A DNA stretch of 64,000 nucleotides from Herbaspirillum sp. DW155 (lineage in GTDB: Bacteria; Pseudomonadota; Gammaproteobacteria; Burkholderiales; Burkholderiaceae_D): contig NZ_AP029028.1 of the NCBI RefSeq assembly GCF_037076565.1, positions 1,736,001 to 1,800,000 on the forward strand. Direction: 5' to 3'. Both the position numbers and the translations under genes were made by a program. Shown here piece by piece: positions 1-6,979 of the stretch (positions within the stretch are counted from its first letter, which is position 1; each line of letters begins with the position of its first letter). The notes beneath the pieces are model-generated. The model was not told the DNA's origin. It saw nothing but the letters and a program-made list of their open reading frames with translations, and searched no databases.

Positions 1-101
1 CCGGCGAGATCGACGCCTTGTGGACCAGGTGGTTCGGCCCCAAGACCAAGTTCAACATCCCCCGCGACAAGAAGCTGACACCGATTTCGGCCTTCCGGTA
101 G
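1..101 (+). CDS. C-terminal end of a probable amino-acid ABC transporter substrate-binding protein (partial)
   Basis: The frame beginning at base 3 stays open from the window edge to a TAG at 99-101 and encodes about 32 residues, starting GEIDALWTRWF and ending KLTPISAFR. A tail with an acidic helix, an aromatic WF pair and a short basic stretch resembles the C-terminus of GltI-type periplasmic glutamate/aspartate-binding proteins. Only the tail is visible, so the family call is an inference. Any N-terminal signal peptide and the rest of an ABC operon would lie upstream, outside the window. Confidence 0.45.
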   Translation, partial: GEIDALWTRWFGPKTKFNIPRDKKLTPISAFR

Positions 102-225
102 TCGTCCTGAGCACGCCACGTCCGTCACCACCGTTCGCCATTGCGTTGCCACTGACCATGACGGTTTGCCGCCATGCCAGCGCTATTGAAAAGGATATGA
201 AGCTTCGTGCGCGCGCAGGCCGGAC

Positions 226-573
226 TTACAAAGCCGGCTGCAGCGCCTGGCCGTGGGCGTGATGGTGTGCGGCATGGGCGGCGACCGAAAGCGCCATGCT
301 GAGATAGTTCTCGCTGCGCATGCGCATCTGCGCCTGCTGCTGTTCCAGGGCGAACAATTGCTGGTAAAGCGTGCGGATCTGCTGCTGCAGCAACTGGCGC
401 TGCTGCTTTCCATCCCGGTTGCCGGGGAAGCGCGCCAGCGATTGCGCCTGCTGTTGCAGGATCAGGATGCGGTGGCTCAGGTGCGCCACCAGCTCGGCGG
501 GATCATGGGCCAGCGTGTCTGCCACTGCGCGTGGGGCGTGGGCAGCTTGTTCTTGTTCATACGCGACGTTCAT
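226..573 (-). CDS. Small Gln/Ala/His-rich coiled-coil hypothetical protein
   Basis: This 115-residue protein starts at an ATG (573-571) preceded by a purine-rich GGCTGGAG-type ribosome site. A longer in-frame extension to 735 would run through the hpd terminator hairpin and is rejected. The middle is a glutamine-rich helical stretch (LLQQQIR, LYQQLFALEQQQAQ) expected to form a coiled coil. The C-terminus is rich in Ala and His (AAHAAHHHAHG). No signal peptide or membrane segment is visible. I do not recognise the family. The spacing of polar and hydrophobic residues vaguely recalls small flagellar or secretion chaperones, but nothing in the neighbourhood supports that. Confidence 0.6.
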   Translation of the reverse strand: MNVAYEQEQAAHAPRAVADTLAHDPAELVAHLSHRILILQQQAQSLARFPGNRDGKQQRQLLQQQIRTLYQQLFALEQQQAQMRMRSENYLSMALSVAAHAAHHHAHGQALQPAL

Positions 574-684
574 GCGAACTCCAGCCCGTTGAGGGCGCAA
601 GGGATGGCGAGGGTATTGCGATGCTGCATGTGTTGATTTACGGCAGCGTGCGGTAAAGCTTGAGTTGGAGAACGTAAGTAAGTG

Positions 685-720
685 AAAAGGCGCAGGCCCG
701 AGGAGGGCGCTGCGCCTTTT
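685..720 (-). terminator. Hairpin terminator downstream of hpd
   Basis: An inverted repeat with arms AAAAGGCGCA and TGCGCCTTTT encloses a GC-rich inner stem. It sits 45 bases beyond the hpd stop codon. The A/T ends give a short U tract on the minus strand, so it most likely ends hpd transcription. Confidence 0.6.
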
Positions 721-764
721 GTTTGATGCCCGCAAAAGGGCGGCCAGCCAGGCCGGCCGTGGAA

Positions 765-1871
765 TCAGATCACGCCGCGGCGCATCTGGTCCAGCTCGAT
801 GGATTCGAACAGGGCCTTGAAATTGCCTTCGCCAAAGCCGTCATTGCCCTTGCGCTGGATGATTTCATAGAACACCGGACCGATCAGGTTCTGGGTGAAG
901 ATCTGCAGCAGCAGACCCTGGCCTGCCGTGGGCGCGCCGTCGATGAGGATCTTCAGTTCGCGCAGGGCCGCCAGGTCTTCGCCGTGGCCGGGAATGCGGC
1001 GCTCCACCAGGTCGTAGTAGGTGGCGATGGTGTCCTGCAGCGGCACCCCGCGTGCGTACAGGGCACGCACGGTCTGGTAGATGTCGTCGGTGCCCAGGGC
1101 GATGTGCTGGATGCCTTCGCCGTTGTACTGCTTGATGAATTCCTCGATCTGCGACTTGTCGTCGGCACTCTCGTTGATGGGGATGCGGATCTTGCCGCAG
1201 GGGCTGGTCATGGCGCGCGAACGCAGGCCGGTCACCTTGCCCTCGATGTCGAAATACTTGATCTCGCGGAAATTGAACAGGCGGGTATAAAACGACGACC
1301 AGGTATCCATCGCCCCGCGCATCACGTTGTGGGTCAGGTGGTCGATGTAGGTCAGGCCCACGCCCTTGGGATTGCGCTCCACGCCGGGGAAGAACTGGAA
1401 GTCGACGTCATAGATGGAGCCGTTGTCGCCATAGCGGTCCACCAGGTAGAGCAGCGAGCCGCCGATACCACGAATGGCAGGAATGTTCAGTTCCATCGGT
1501 CCCAGCTTGGCCTGCACGCCTTCGGCACCCAGTTCGAGTGCGCGTTTGTACACATGGGCCGCATCCTTGACGCGGAAGGCCATGGCGTTCACCGAGGCCC
1601 CGTGCACTTGCGCGAAGGCGGCGGCATTGCTGCCCGGTTCGCCGTTGAGAATGAAGTTGATCTGGCCCTGGCGGTACAGGGTGACGTTCTTGGAGCGGTG
1701 ACGCGCCACGGCCGTGAAGCCCATCAGCTCCAGCACGCCTGCGATGGCGGCCGGGTCGGCGGCGGTGTACTCGACGAACTCGAAGCCGTCGGTGCCCATG
1801 GGATTGTCGAACAGGTCGCGGCTACCGGTGGCGGTGGCGGCGCTGGTGAGTTGGGATTCTGCATGGCCCAT
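765..1871 (-). CDS. hpd: 4-hydroxyphenylpyruvate dioxygenase
   Basis: The enzyme converts 4-hydroxyphenylpyruvate to homogentisate in tyrosine catabolism, using Fe(II) and O2 in the cytoplasm. The 368-residue product has the usual bacterial length and two vicinal-oxygen-chelate halves. The two-His-one-Glu iron triad is visible: His in DHLTHNV (about residue 175), His in GIQHIAL (about 255) and Glu in FYEIIQRKG (about 335). A C-terminal GFGEGNFKALFESIE segment is typical of the family. The start at 1871 is chosen because GAGGAGA precedes it by seven bases and the family N-terminus aligns there. The much longer open frame reaching 2489 overlaps the divergent regulator and is spurious. It is divergent from an Lrp-type regulator that probably controls it. 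Confidence 0.96.
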   Translation of the reverse strand: MGHAESQLTSAATATGSRDLFDNPMGTDGFEFVEYTAADPAAIAGVLELMGFTAVARHRSKNVTLYRQGQINFILNGEPGSNAAAFAQVHGASVNAMAFRVKDAAHVYKRALELGAEGVQAKLGPMELNIPAIRGIGGSLLYLVDRYGDNGSIYDVDFQFFPGVERNPKGVGLTYIDHLTHNVMRGAMDTWSSFYTRLFNFREIKYFDIEGKVTGLRSRAMTSPCGKIRIPINESADDKSQIEEFIKQYNGEGIQHIALGTDDIYQTVRALYARGVPLQDTIATYYDLVERRIPGHGEDLAALRELKILIDGAPTAGQGLLLQIFTQNLIGPVFYEIIQRKGNDGFGEGNFKALFESIELDQMRRGVI

Positions 1872-2018
1872 CGTGTGTCTCCTCGTGTGGGGAAGGCCGG
1901 CAAGTGCGGCCTGTTCGAAGAGTTTATTGCGCCGGGAGTGCAATTTGTGATTGTTTTTTGCGCAATATAGCGGATAATATGCACAAATAATTCTTAAATA
2001 CACACTTTGGAGAGACAA
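1872..2018. promoter_or_regulatory. Shared hpd / Lrp-regulator promoter region with inverted repeat
   Basis: This 147-bp AT-rich divergent intergenic region contains the inverted repeat TATTGCGC (1925-1932) and GCGCAATA (1960-1967), 27 bp apart. The regulator gene starts just downstream. A spaced dyad between an Lrp/AsnC gene and its divergent catabolic target is the usual place for autoregulation and target control. Binding itself is inference. Confidence 0.5.
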
Positions 2019-2537
2019 ATGAGCATCATCAACGTGGATCGCTATGATCTGGCATTGCTGACCGAGCTGCAGCGGGACGGCCATATTACCAACAGCGCCC
2101 TGGGCTTGAAAGTCCATCTGTCCACCTCGCAGATCAGCCGCCGCGTGCAGCGCCTGGAAGAAGCCCACGTCATCGAGCGCTACACCGCCGTGCTGGACCC
2201 GGCCGTGGTCGGCCTGGGCGTGACCGCCTTCACCACCGTAACCCTGGACCGCCAGGGCGAAACCCGTGGCGAACTCTTCGAAAAAGCCGTGGAGGCGATG
2301 CCGGAAGTGACCGAGTGTTTCTCCGTCACGGGGGAGGGCGATTATATCCTGCGCATCGTCGCGCCCGACCTGGCGGCGTTTTCCGAATTCATGATGACGC
2401 GGCTGCTGCGCCTGCCGGGCGTGACCAACGTCAAATCCAACATCACCCTGAAGAAGGTCAAGCAATCGCATGAACTGCCGCTGGAGCACGTGATGCAGCC
2501 GGTGAAGTCACGCCAGCGCATCCGCTTCTCGCAGTGA
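2019..2537 (+). CDS. Lrp/AsnC-family transcriptional regulator (likely hpd regulator)
   Basis: This 172-residue protein has an N-terminal winged helix-turn-helix (LLTELQRDGHITNSALGLKVHLSTSQISRRVQRLE, given here only as a position, residues about 10-45) and a C-terminal RAM/AsnC ligand-binding domain (VTECFSVTGEGDYILRIVAPD). The ATG at 2019 follows GGAGAGACAA, a good ribosome site; an upstream TTG at 2007 is less likely. It is divergent from hpd, so regulation of tyrosine or phenylalanine degradation is a reasonable inference. The C-terminal tail past the RAM domain is basic and short. Confidence 0.9.
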   Translation: MSIINVDRYDLALLTELQRDGHITNSALGLKVHLSTSQISRRVQRLEEAHVIERYTAVLDPAVVGLGVTAFTTVTLDRQGETRGELFEKAVEAMPEVTECFSVTGEGDYILRIVAPDLAAFSEFMMTRLLRLPGVTNVKSNITLKKVKQSHELPLEHVMQPVKSRQRIRFSQ

Positions 2538-2558
2538 GGGCAAAAAACGATGATGCGC

Positions 2559-2593
2559 TTATTCAATGATTCAGCGCCTCAATCATTGAATAA
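2559..2593. repeat. Perfect 13-bp inverted repeat between the Lrp gene and ada
   Basis: Arms TTATTCAATGATT (2559-2571) and AATCATTGAATAA (2581-2593) are perfectly complementary around a 9-base GC-rich loop. There is no T tract, so it is not a standard terminator. It lies 22 bases after the Lrp stop and 120 bases before ada and could be an operator or a 3'-end stabilising hairpin. Confidence 0.7.
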
Positions 2594-2712
2594 TCGTATG
2601 CAGCATTTGCCCTGGTGCGGGAATTCAAAAGCAATCAGCGGAGTGCGGTCCCGTCAGCACGCGCCTAGAATTACTGGCATCCATCACTGGCATCCGATCC
2701 GAGGAGCGCCGC

Positions 2713-3825
2713 ATGCTGACCCTGACTTCTTCCCATCCGCCCACCGCACCCGATCCCGACGCCTGCTGGCAGGCCGTACAGCAGCGCGATGGGGCGGCCG
2801 ATGGCCGGTTCTGGTATTCGGTCCGCAGTACCGGCGTCTACTGCAAACCTTCCTGCGGTGCGCGCACGCCCCTGCGCAAGAACGTCGCCTTCCACGCCAG
2901 CTGTGCGGCTGCCGAGGCCGCCGGTTTTCGTCCCTGCCAGCGCTGCAAGCCTGACCAGCCTCCCTTGCAGGAGCGCCAGGCCCGCGCCATCGCGCAGGCT
3001 TGCCGTCTGATCGATCAGGCCGAGCAGACTCCCGATACCGCCACCCTGGCCGAGGCTGTGGGGTTGAGCCGCTACCATTTCCATCGTCTCTTCAGGCAGC
3101 ACACCGGCGTCACGCCCAAGGCCTATGCCGATGCATGCCGCGCCTCCCGCCTGCGTGCGCAACTCGGTGAGCGTGCCAGCGTGACCGAGGCGCTCTACGA
3201 AGCCGGCTTTCACTCCAGCGGACGTTTCTATACGCACAGTGCGGCGCAGCTGGGCATGAAGCCGTCCGTCTACCGGCGCGGCGGTGCGGGCGAGAAGATC
3301 CGCTTCGCCGTTGCCCAATGCTGGCTCGGCGCCTTGCTGGTAGCGGCCACCGGGCAGGGCATCTGCGCGCTCACCTTGGGTAGCGATCCCGAGACCCTGG
3401 TGCGGCAACTGCAGGACCGTTTCCCACAAGCCGACCTCGCTCCCGGCGATGCCGCTTTCGAACAGACGCTGGCACAGGTGCTGGCGGCGTTGGACGATCC
3501 GCAACAGGGCGCGTCCCTGCCGCTGGACGTGCGGGGCACGGCCTTCCAGCAGCGCGTCTGGCAAGCCCTGCGCGCGGTGCCGCCGGGCGTCACCCTGAGC
3601 TACGCCGAACTGGCCGCGCACATCGGCCAGCCCGAGGCCGTACGGGCAGTCGCCAACGCCTGCGCACGCAACGAGATTGCCGTGCTCATTCCCTGCCATC
3701 GCATCGTGCGGCTCGATGGCAGCGCCTCCGGATATCGCTGGGGCGTGGAACGCAAGGCCGCCCTGCTGGCACGCGAAGCGGCGGCCAGGGCAGTGCCGGC
3801 TTCACTGGAGGATGAGGGCGCCTGA
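2713..3825 (+). CDS. ada: Bifunctional DNA alkylation-repair protein and regulator Ada
   Basis: Ada removes methyl groups from phosphotriesters and O6-methylguanine and activates the adaptive response. The 370-residue protein shows the full family architecture. The N-terminal zinc/phosphotriester domain has VYCKPSCGAR and PCQRCKPD cysteines (residues about 38-78). The AraC-type helix-turn-helix domain is at about 90-185 (GLSRYHFHRLFRQHTG). The ribonuclease-H-like region is followed by the methyltransferase domain with the active-site IPCHRIV cysteine near residue 325. The ATG at 2713 follows GAGGAGCGCC. alkB lies 260 bp downstream on the same strand, so the two probably belong to one alkylation-response unit. 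Confidence 0.95.
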   Translation: MLTLTSSHPPTAPDPDACWQAVQQRDGAADGRFWYSVRSTGVYCKPSCGARTPLRKNVAFHASCAAAEAAGFRPCQRCKPDQPPLQERQARAIAQACRLIDQAEQTPDTATLAEAVGLSRYHFHRLFRQHTGVTPKAYADACRASRLRAQLGERASVTEALYEAGFHSSGRFYTHSAAQLGMKPSVYRRGGAGEKIRFAVAQCWLGALLVAATGQGICALTLGSDPETLVRQLQDRFPQADLAPGDAAFEQTLAQVLAALDDPQQGASLPLDVRGTAFQQRVWQALRAVPPGVTLSYAELAAHIGQPEAVRAVANACARNEIAVLIPCHRIVRLDGSASGYRWGVERKAALLAREAAARAVPASLEDEGA

Positions 3826-3878
3826 AGGCTTCTGCTTGCGCAGCTACAATAGCCCTTCATTCATTGCCGGAGTCGCGC

Positions 3879-4088
3879 ATGCATGTTCTTGGCAAGGCCG
3901 GTCTCGCCCTCGCGCAAGGCTTGCCGGTAGTGATCTTCTTTTACGGCGGCAGCTGGAACGAGGGCAGTCGCAAGGACTATGCCTTGGTCGGCGAAGCCCT
4001 GAGTTCGCGCGACTTCATCGCACCGACGCTGGACGAAGTAAGCCAGTTCATCGAGCGAGCGCCACCGCGCACGGAGCGTACTCCATGA
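3879..4088 (+). pseudogene. Remnant of an alpha/beta-hydrolase (carboxylesterase) gene
   Basis: The 69-residue frame contains LPVVIFFYGGSWNEGS followed by RKDYALVGEALSSRDF. This matches the oxyanion-hole region of BD-FAE/carboxylesterase-type hydrolases (VVFFYGGSW..GSR.DY..VG.AL..RGF). The nucleophile elbow, acid and histidine regions are missing, and the sequence after SSRDF does not continue the fold. I read it as a gene with a large internal deletion. Its stop overlaps the alkB start in an ATGA arrangement, so the leftover frame may still be translated and could couple to alkB. It could also be a small expressed protein of unknown role. Confidence 0.5.
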
Positions 4089-4738
4089 CCGGCGACCTCT
4101 TCGCCGGGCTCGCGCGCGATCCTTCCGTGGAACGCATCACGGAAGGTGCGCTGCTGTTGCGCGCCTTCGTCAGCGAGGAGGAGGCTGCGCAGCTGATGGC
4201 GGGAATCGAGACCGTGCTGGCCGCCTCACCCCTGCGCCACATGCAGACGCCGGGCGGTTTTCGCATGTCGGTGGCGATGAGCAATTGCGGCCGCTTCGGC
4301 TGGGTCACCGACCGGCGCGGCTATCGTTACCAGTCGCTCGATCCCCTGGCCGAACGCGACTGGCCACCCATGCCCGACGCCTTCATGGCGCTGGCCGTGC
4401 GAGCGGCAGAGACGGCGGGATTTGCCGGATTCGATCCGGACGCCTGCCTCGTCAATCGCTATGACCCCGGTGCGCGCATGTCCCTGCATCAGGACAAGAA
4501 TGAGCAGGACATGGCGCAACCCATCGTCTCCGTCTCGCTGGGCTTGCCCGCCACCTTTCTCTTCGGCGGCATGGCGCGCACCGACAAGCCGCAACGCATG
4601 CGACTGGAAAGCGGCGACGTGGTGGTGTGGGGCGGAGCGGCACGGCTGGCCTTCCACGGCATCGACACCTTGCGCGACGGCGAGCATGCACTGACCGGGC
4701 GCTGCCGTTACAACCTGACCTTCCGCCGCGCACGCTGA
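4085..4738 (+). CDS. alkB: Alpha-ketoglutarate-dependent DNA dealkylase AlkB
   Basis: AlkB oxidatively demethylates 1-methyladenine and 3-methylcytosine in DNA using Fe(II), O2 and 2-oxoglutarate. The 217-residue length matches the family. The Fe-binding His-x-Asp lies in SLHQDKNE (about residue 134), the distal His in AFHGID, and the 2-oxoglutarate-binding arginines in the C-terminal RYNLTFRRAR. The NRYDPGARMS segment is also typical. It follows ada on the same strand and probably shares the adaptive-response promoter, with its ATG inside the stop of the preceding remnant frame. Confidence 0.95.
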   Translation: MTGDLFAGLARDPSVERITEGALLLRAFVSEEEAAQLMAGIETVLAASPLRHMQTPGGFRMSVAMSNCGRFGWVTDRRGYRYQSLDPLAERDWPPMPDAFMALAVRAAETAGFAGFDPDACLVNRYDPGARMSLHQDKNEQDMAQPIVSVSLGLPATFLFGGMARTDKPQRMRLESGDVVVWGGAARLAFHGIDTLRDGEHALTGRCRYNLTFRRAR

Positions 4739-4781
4739 GCGCGGCGCGCATTCGGAGGGTGCGCGCCACGTAGTTCTGGCT

Positions 4782-4874
4782 AGCCGGCGGAATGGCCAGG
4801 GCCTTCAGGGGCCCCAACACATCTTCATCGTGGATCAGATGGTCATCGGCATCGTGATACGCCAAGCCCTTGCC
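4782..4874 (-). pseudogene. N-terminal scrap of a type IB DNA topoisomerase gene
   Basis: On the minus strand, residues GKGLAYHDADDHLIHDEDV followed by LGPLKALAIPPA match the conserved start of bacterial topoisomerase IB (GKGF.Y.d.dG..I.d...L.ri.aLAIPPAW). The match stops exactly after ALAIPPA, where the family continues with the W-x-x-V-W-I-C segment. The catalytic domain with the active-site Tyr is absent. This is an inactivated fragment about 90 bp long between alkB and the two-partner secretion locus. Confidence 0.6.
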
Positions 4875-5046
4875 GCGCGGGCATCGGCCGGTGGAGCCGA
4901 TGACGATGATGCGGTCGAAGAACCCGACGCGTCGGGCGCGGTGGTGATGCGGTCCATGTGAGCGCATTATTGAGCAATCGCCACGGCCCGGCAGTCAGCC
5001 ATTGACAGGGGATGGTGTCGGATTTTTCCGGCACCACGTGCCGCGC

Positions 5047-6750
5047 TCAGAAGGCCCACTGCAGGTTGAATCCGCCGGTCACCGCTGCCGTCTGGAAGCC
5101 CGCCGGTTTGGCCAGCGGCGTCGCCACGAACATCTCATAACTCAGCTTGAACAGGCTGCCGCGCAAGCCCAGCGCCGCGCCGGTCAGCCGCTGGCCGGTG
5201 AGGAACTGCGCCGTCGGTCCTGCTACCGCCCCGGTATCGATGCCGGCAAACAGTTCCTGGCCGCTCTCGCCCAATCCCGCCGCCACTTCATTGCGCAGGA
5301 ACCAGCCGCGCTCAGCCTGCAGGCTCAGTTCGCCATCGAAGCCGCGCACCGTATAGCGCCCGCCGATGGAGAACTGATCCTGCGGCGGCAGGCTGCCGCG
5401 GTTCCACTGCGAGCGCAGTGTAGCGGCATAGCGCATCCTGGCACCGGCCAGCTGGAAGGGCGCATTGAGCGAGGCATCCAGCAGCCACAGCCCATAGTGC
5501 GTGCCCACCTGCGGCAGGTCGAAGGGCGTACCCGGTTCACTGCCCTGGGTGTCTAACGAACGGCGATAGGCCAGCGTGGCATCGGCCACGGCCTCGCCCA
5601 GATACTGGTGCTGGTTCAGCCCCGCTTCCCACGCCGTGGTGCGGCGCTGCTGGGCCGCCACCTCCAGCTCGTCGATGGCGTTGTAGGCCTTGCGCAGCAA
5701 GCCTTTGCCGAACACCGTGGTCTTGCTCGCGGCATTGCGATAGACCAGACGCGAGAGTTTCAATTCGGTGGTTTCCGAACGGCCGCTGTAGACGAAGTTT
5801 TCAAACGCACCGGCCACGGTCTGGTGATACTGATTGCCCGACATCGTGATGGCCGCCAGCCAGTTGCCCCAGGGCAGCGAGTAATGCAGCGTATAGGCCT
5901 GGCTGCCGTGGTCGCCGTAGTGATTCAGGCTGCGGCTCATGCTGACGTAGAAGAGGTCATTGAGGGTCCACCAGTTGTCATAGGCCAGGGTCAGTCCGGC
6001 CTGATATTTGCCGGTGGCCTGCGCGCCGCCATCATCCAGCGTTGCCGTGAGACGGAACGGAAACGCTTGCTGGTACTCGATCACCAGGTCGCTGTCGCCC
6101 GCTTCGGCAGCGGCATCTTCGGAGGGCGTGATCTTGATGTCGGCCTGGACGGTTGGCAGGCGCTTGAAGTTTTCGAGCCCTTGTTCGATATCGCGCAGGT
6201 TGAGGATGTCGCCCGCGTTGACCGGCAGGGCATTGAAGGCGGTGCCGCGTGGATCGGCATCGGGCGCAAAGCGGATGTGGCGCACGCGTCCCGGCACCAC
6301 CGACAGCACCAGCTGCCCGCGCGACAGATCCTGCGCACGCGCCAGCACGCGGGTGGTGGTGTAGCCGCGCGCGACGATGGCGCTCTCCACCCGCGCCAGT
6401 ACCAGGTTCACCCCTTTCGAGCCGAGACAGCGCCCGATGGCGCCCTGCGGCCCGGTCACGCTGTCGAGCGCAAATTCAAAACGTTCGGCCTGGTCACCTT
6501 CCAGCCTGATCGACGAAATCGTCCGGCAGGGTTGCTCCTGCGCCGGAAAATCCTGCGCCATCGCAGGCGCCGCCGGTGTGCCCAGATTCACGTCGGGCCG
6601 CTGCTCCTGCTGCTGGCGCAGGGCGCGTTCACGTTCGCGCTGCAATTGCTCGGGATTGACGGCGGTTTGCCCCAGGGCAAGGGGAGTGAGCAGATTCAGG
6701 CCAAGGATCAGGACAAGTCTGGAGGAAGGAAAACGGCAAGCTGAAAACAT
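5047..6750 (-). CDS. TpsB outer-membrane transporter (ShlB/FhaC/CdiB family)
   Basis: This protein would export the large TpsA haemagglutinin encoded divergently. With the ATG at 6750 the product is 567 residues. It has a signal peptide (LVLILGLNLLTPLALG), a glutamine/arginine-rich linker that in FhaC forms the plug helix, and a POTRA domain (CRTISSIRLEGD through GRVRHIRF, residues about 75-165). A second POTRA-like part and a C-terminal 16-strand beta-barrel follow, with the PPQDQFSIGGRYTVRGFDGE lid-loop signature (VRGF) and the terminal aromatic residue (QWAF). An alternative TTG start at 6789 would put extra charged residues before the signal peptide and is less likely. The frame is intact, unlike its TpsA partner. 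Confidence 0.93.
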   Translation of the reverse strand: MFSACRFPSSRLVLILGLNLLTPLALGQTAVNPEQLQRERERALRQQQEQRPDVNLGTPAAPAMAQDFPAQEQPCRTISSIRLEGDQAERFEFALDSVTGPQGAIGRCLGSKGVNLVLARVESAIVARGYTTTRVLARAQDLSRGQLVLSVVPGRVRHIRFAPDADPRGTAFNALPVNAGDILNLRDIEQGLENFKRLPTVQADIKITPSEDAAAEAGDSDLVIEYQQAFPFRLTATLDDGGAQATGKYQAGLTLAYDNWWTLNDLFYVSMSRSLNHYGDHGSQAYTLHYSLPWGNWLAAITMSGNQYHQTVAGAFENFVYSGRSETTELKLSRLVYRNAASKTTVFGKGLLRKAYNAIDELEVAAQQRRTTAWEAGLNQHQYLGEAVADATLAYRRSLDTQGSEPGTPFDLPQVGTHYGLWLLDASLNAPFQLAGARMRYAATLRSQWNRGSLPPQDQFSIGGRYTVRGFDGELSLQAERGWFLRNEVAAGLGESGQELFAGIDTGAVAGPTAQFLTGQRLTGAALGLRGSLFKLSYEMFVATPLAKPAGFQTAAVTGGFNLQWAF

Positions 6751-6979
6751 GGTGAGCACGGCCCCAAGCCGCACCGGCCAAGGCTTCAAAAGAAAAAGTA
6801 ATGGAATAAAAACAAATGTTGGATTTTTCCGACAGGAAAACTTCTCGCGTAATGAAAAATCACCCTTCCTCGTTAACCTAAATTAACATCCTGCACCTGG
6901 CAAGCAAAAAATTGCTGACTGGCAACGACAAACAACAAATCGGTGGCCGGTCATAACGACAACAAAACCCGGGGTGAGC
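6751..6979. promoter_or_regulatory. Divergent TpsB / TpsA intergenic promoter region
   Basis: This is 229 bp of markedly AT-rich sequence between the divergent transporter and haemagglutinin genes, including A tracts and GTTAACCTAAATTAAC (6873-6888). It must hold promoters for both genes. No operator could be assigned from sequence alone. Confidence 0.5.

Noticed and set aside
2007-2018. TTG at 2007 as the start of the hpd-linked Lrp gene
   Set aside because: The ribosome site GGAGAGA lies within this extension and is correctly placed for the ATG at 2019.
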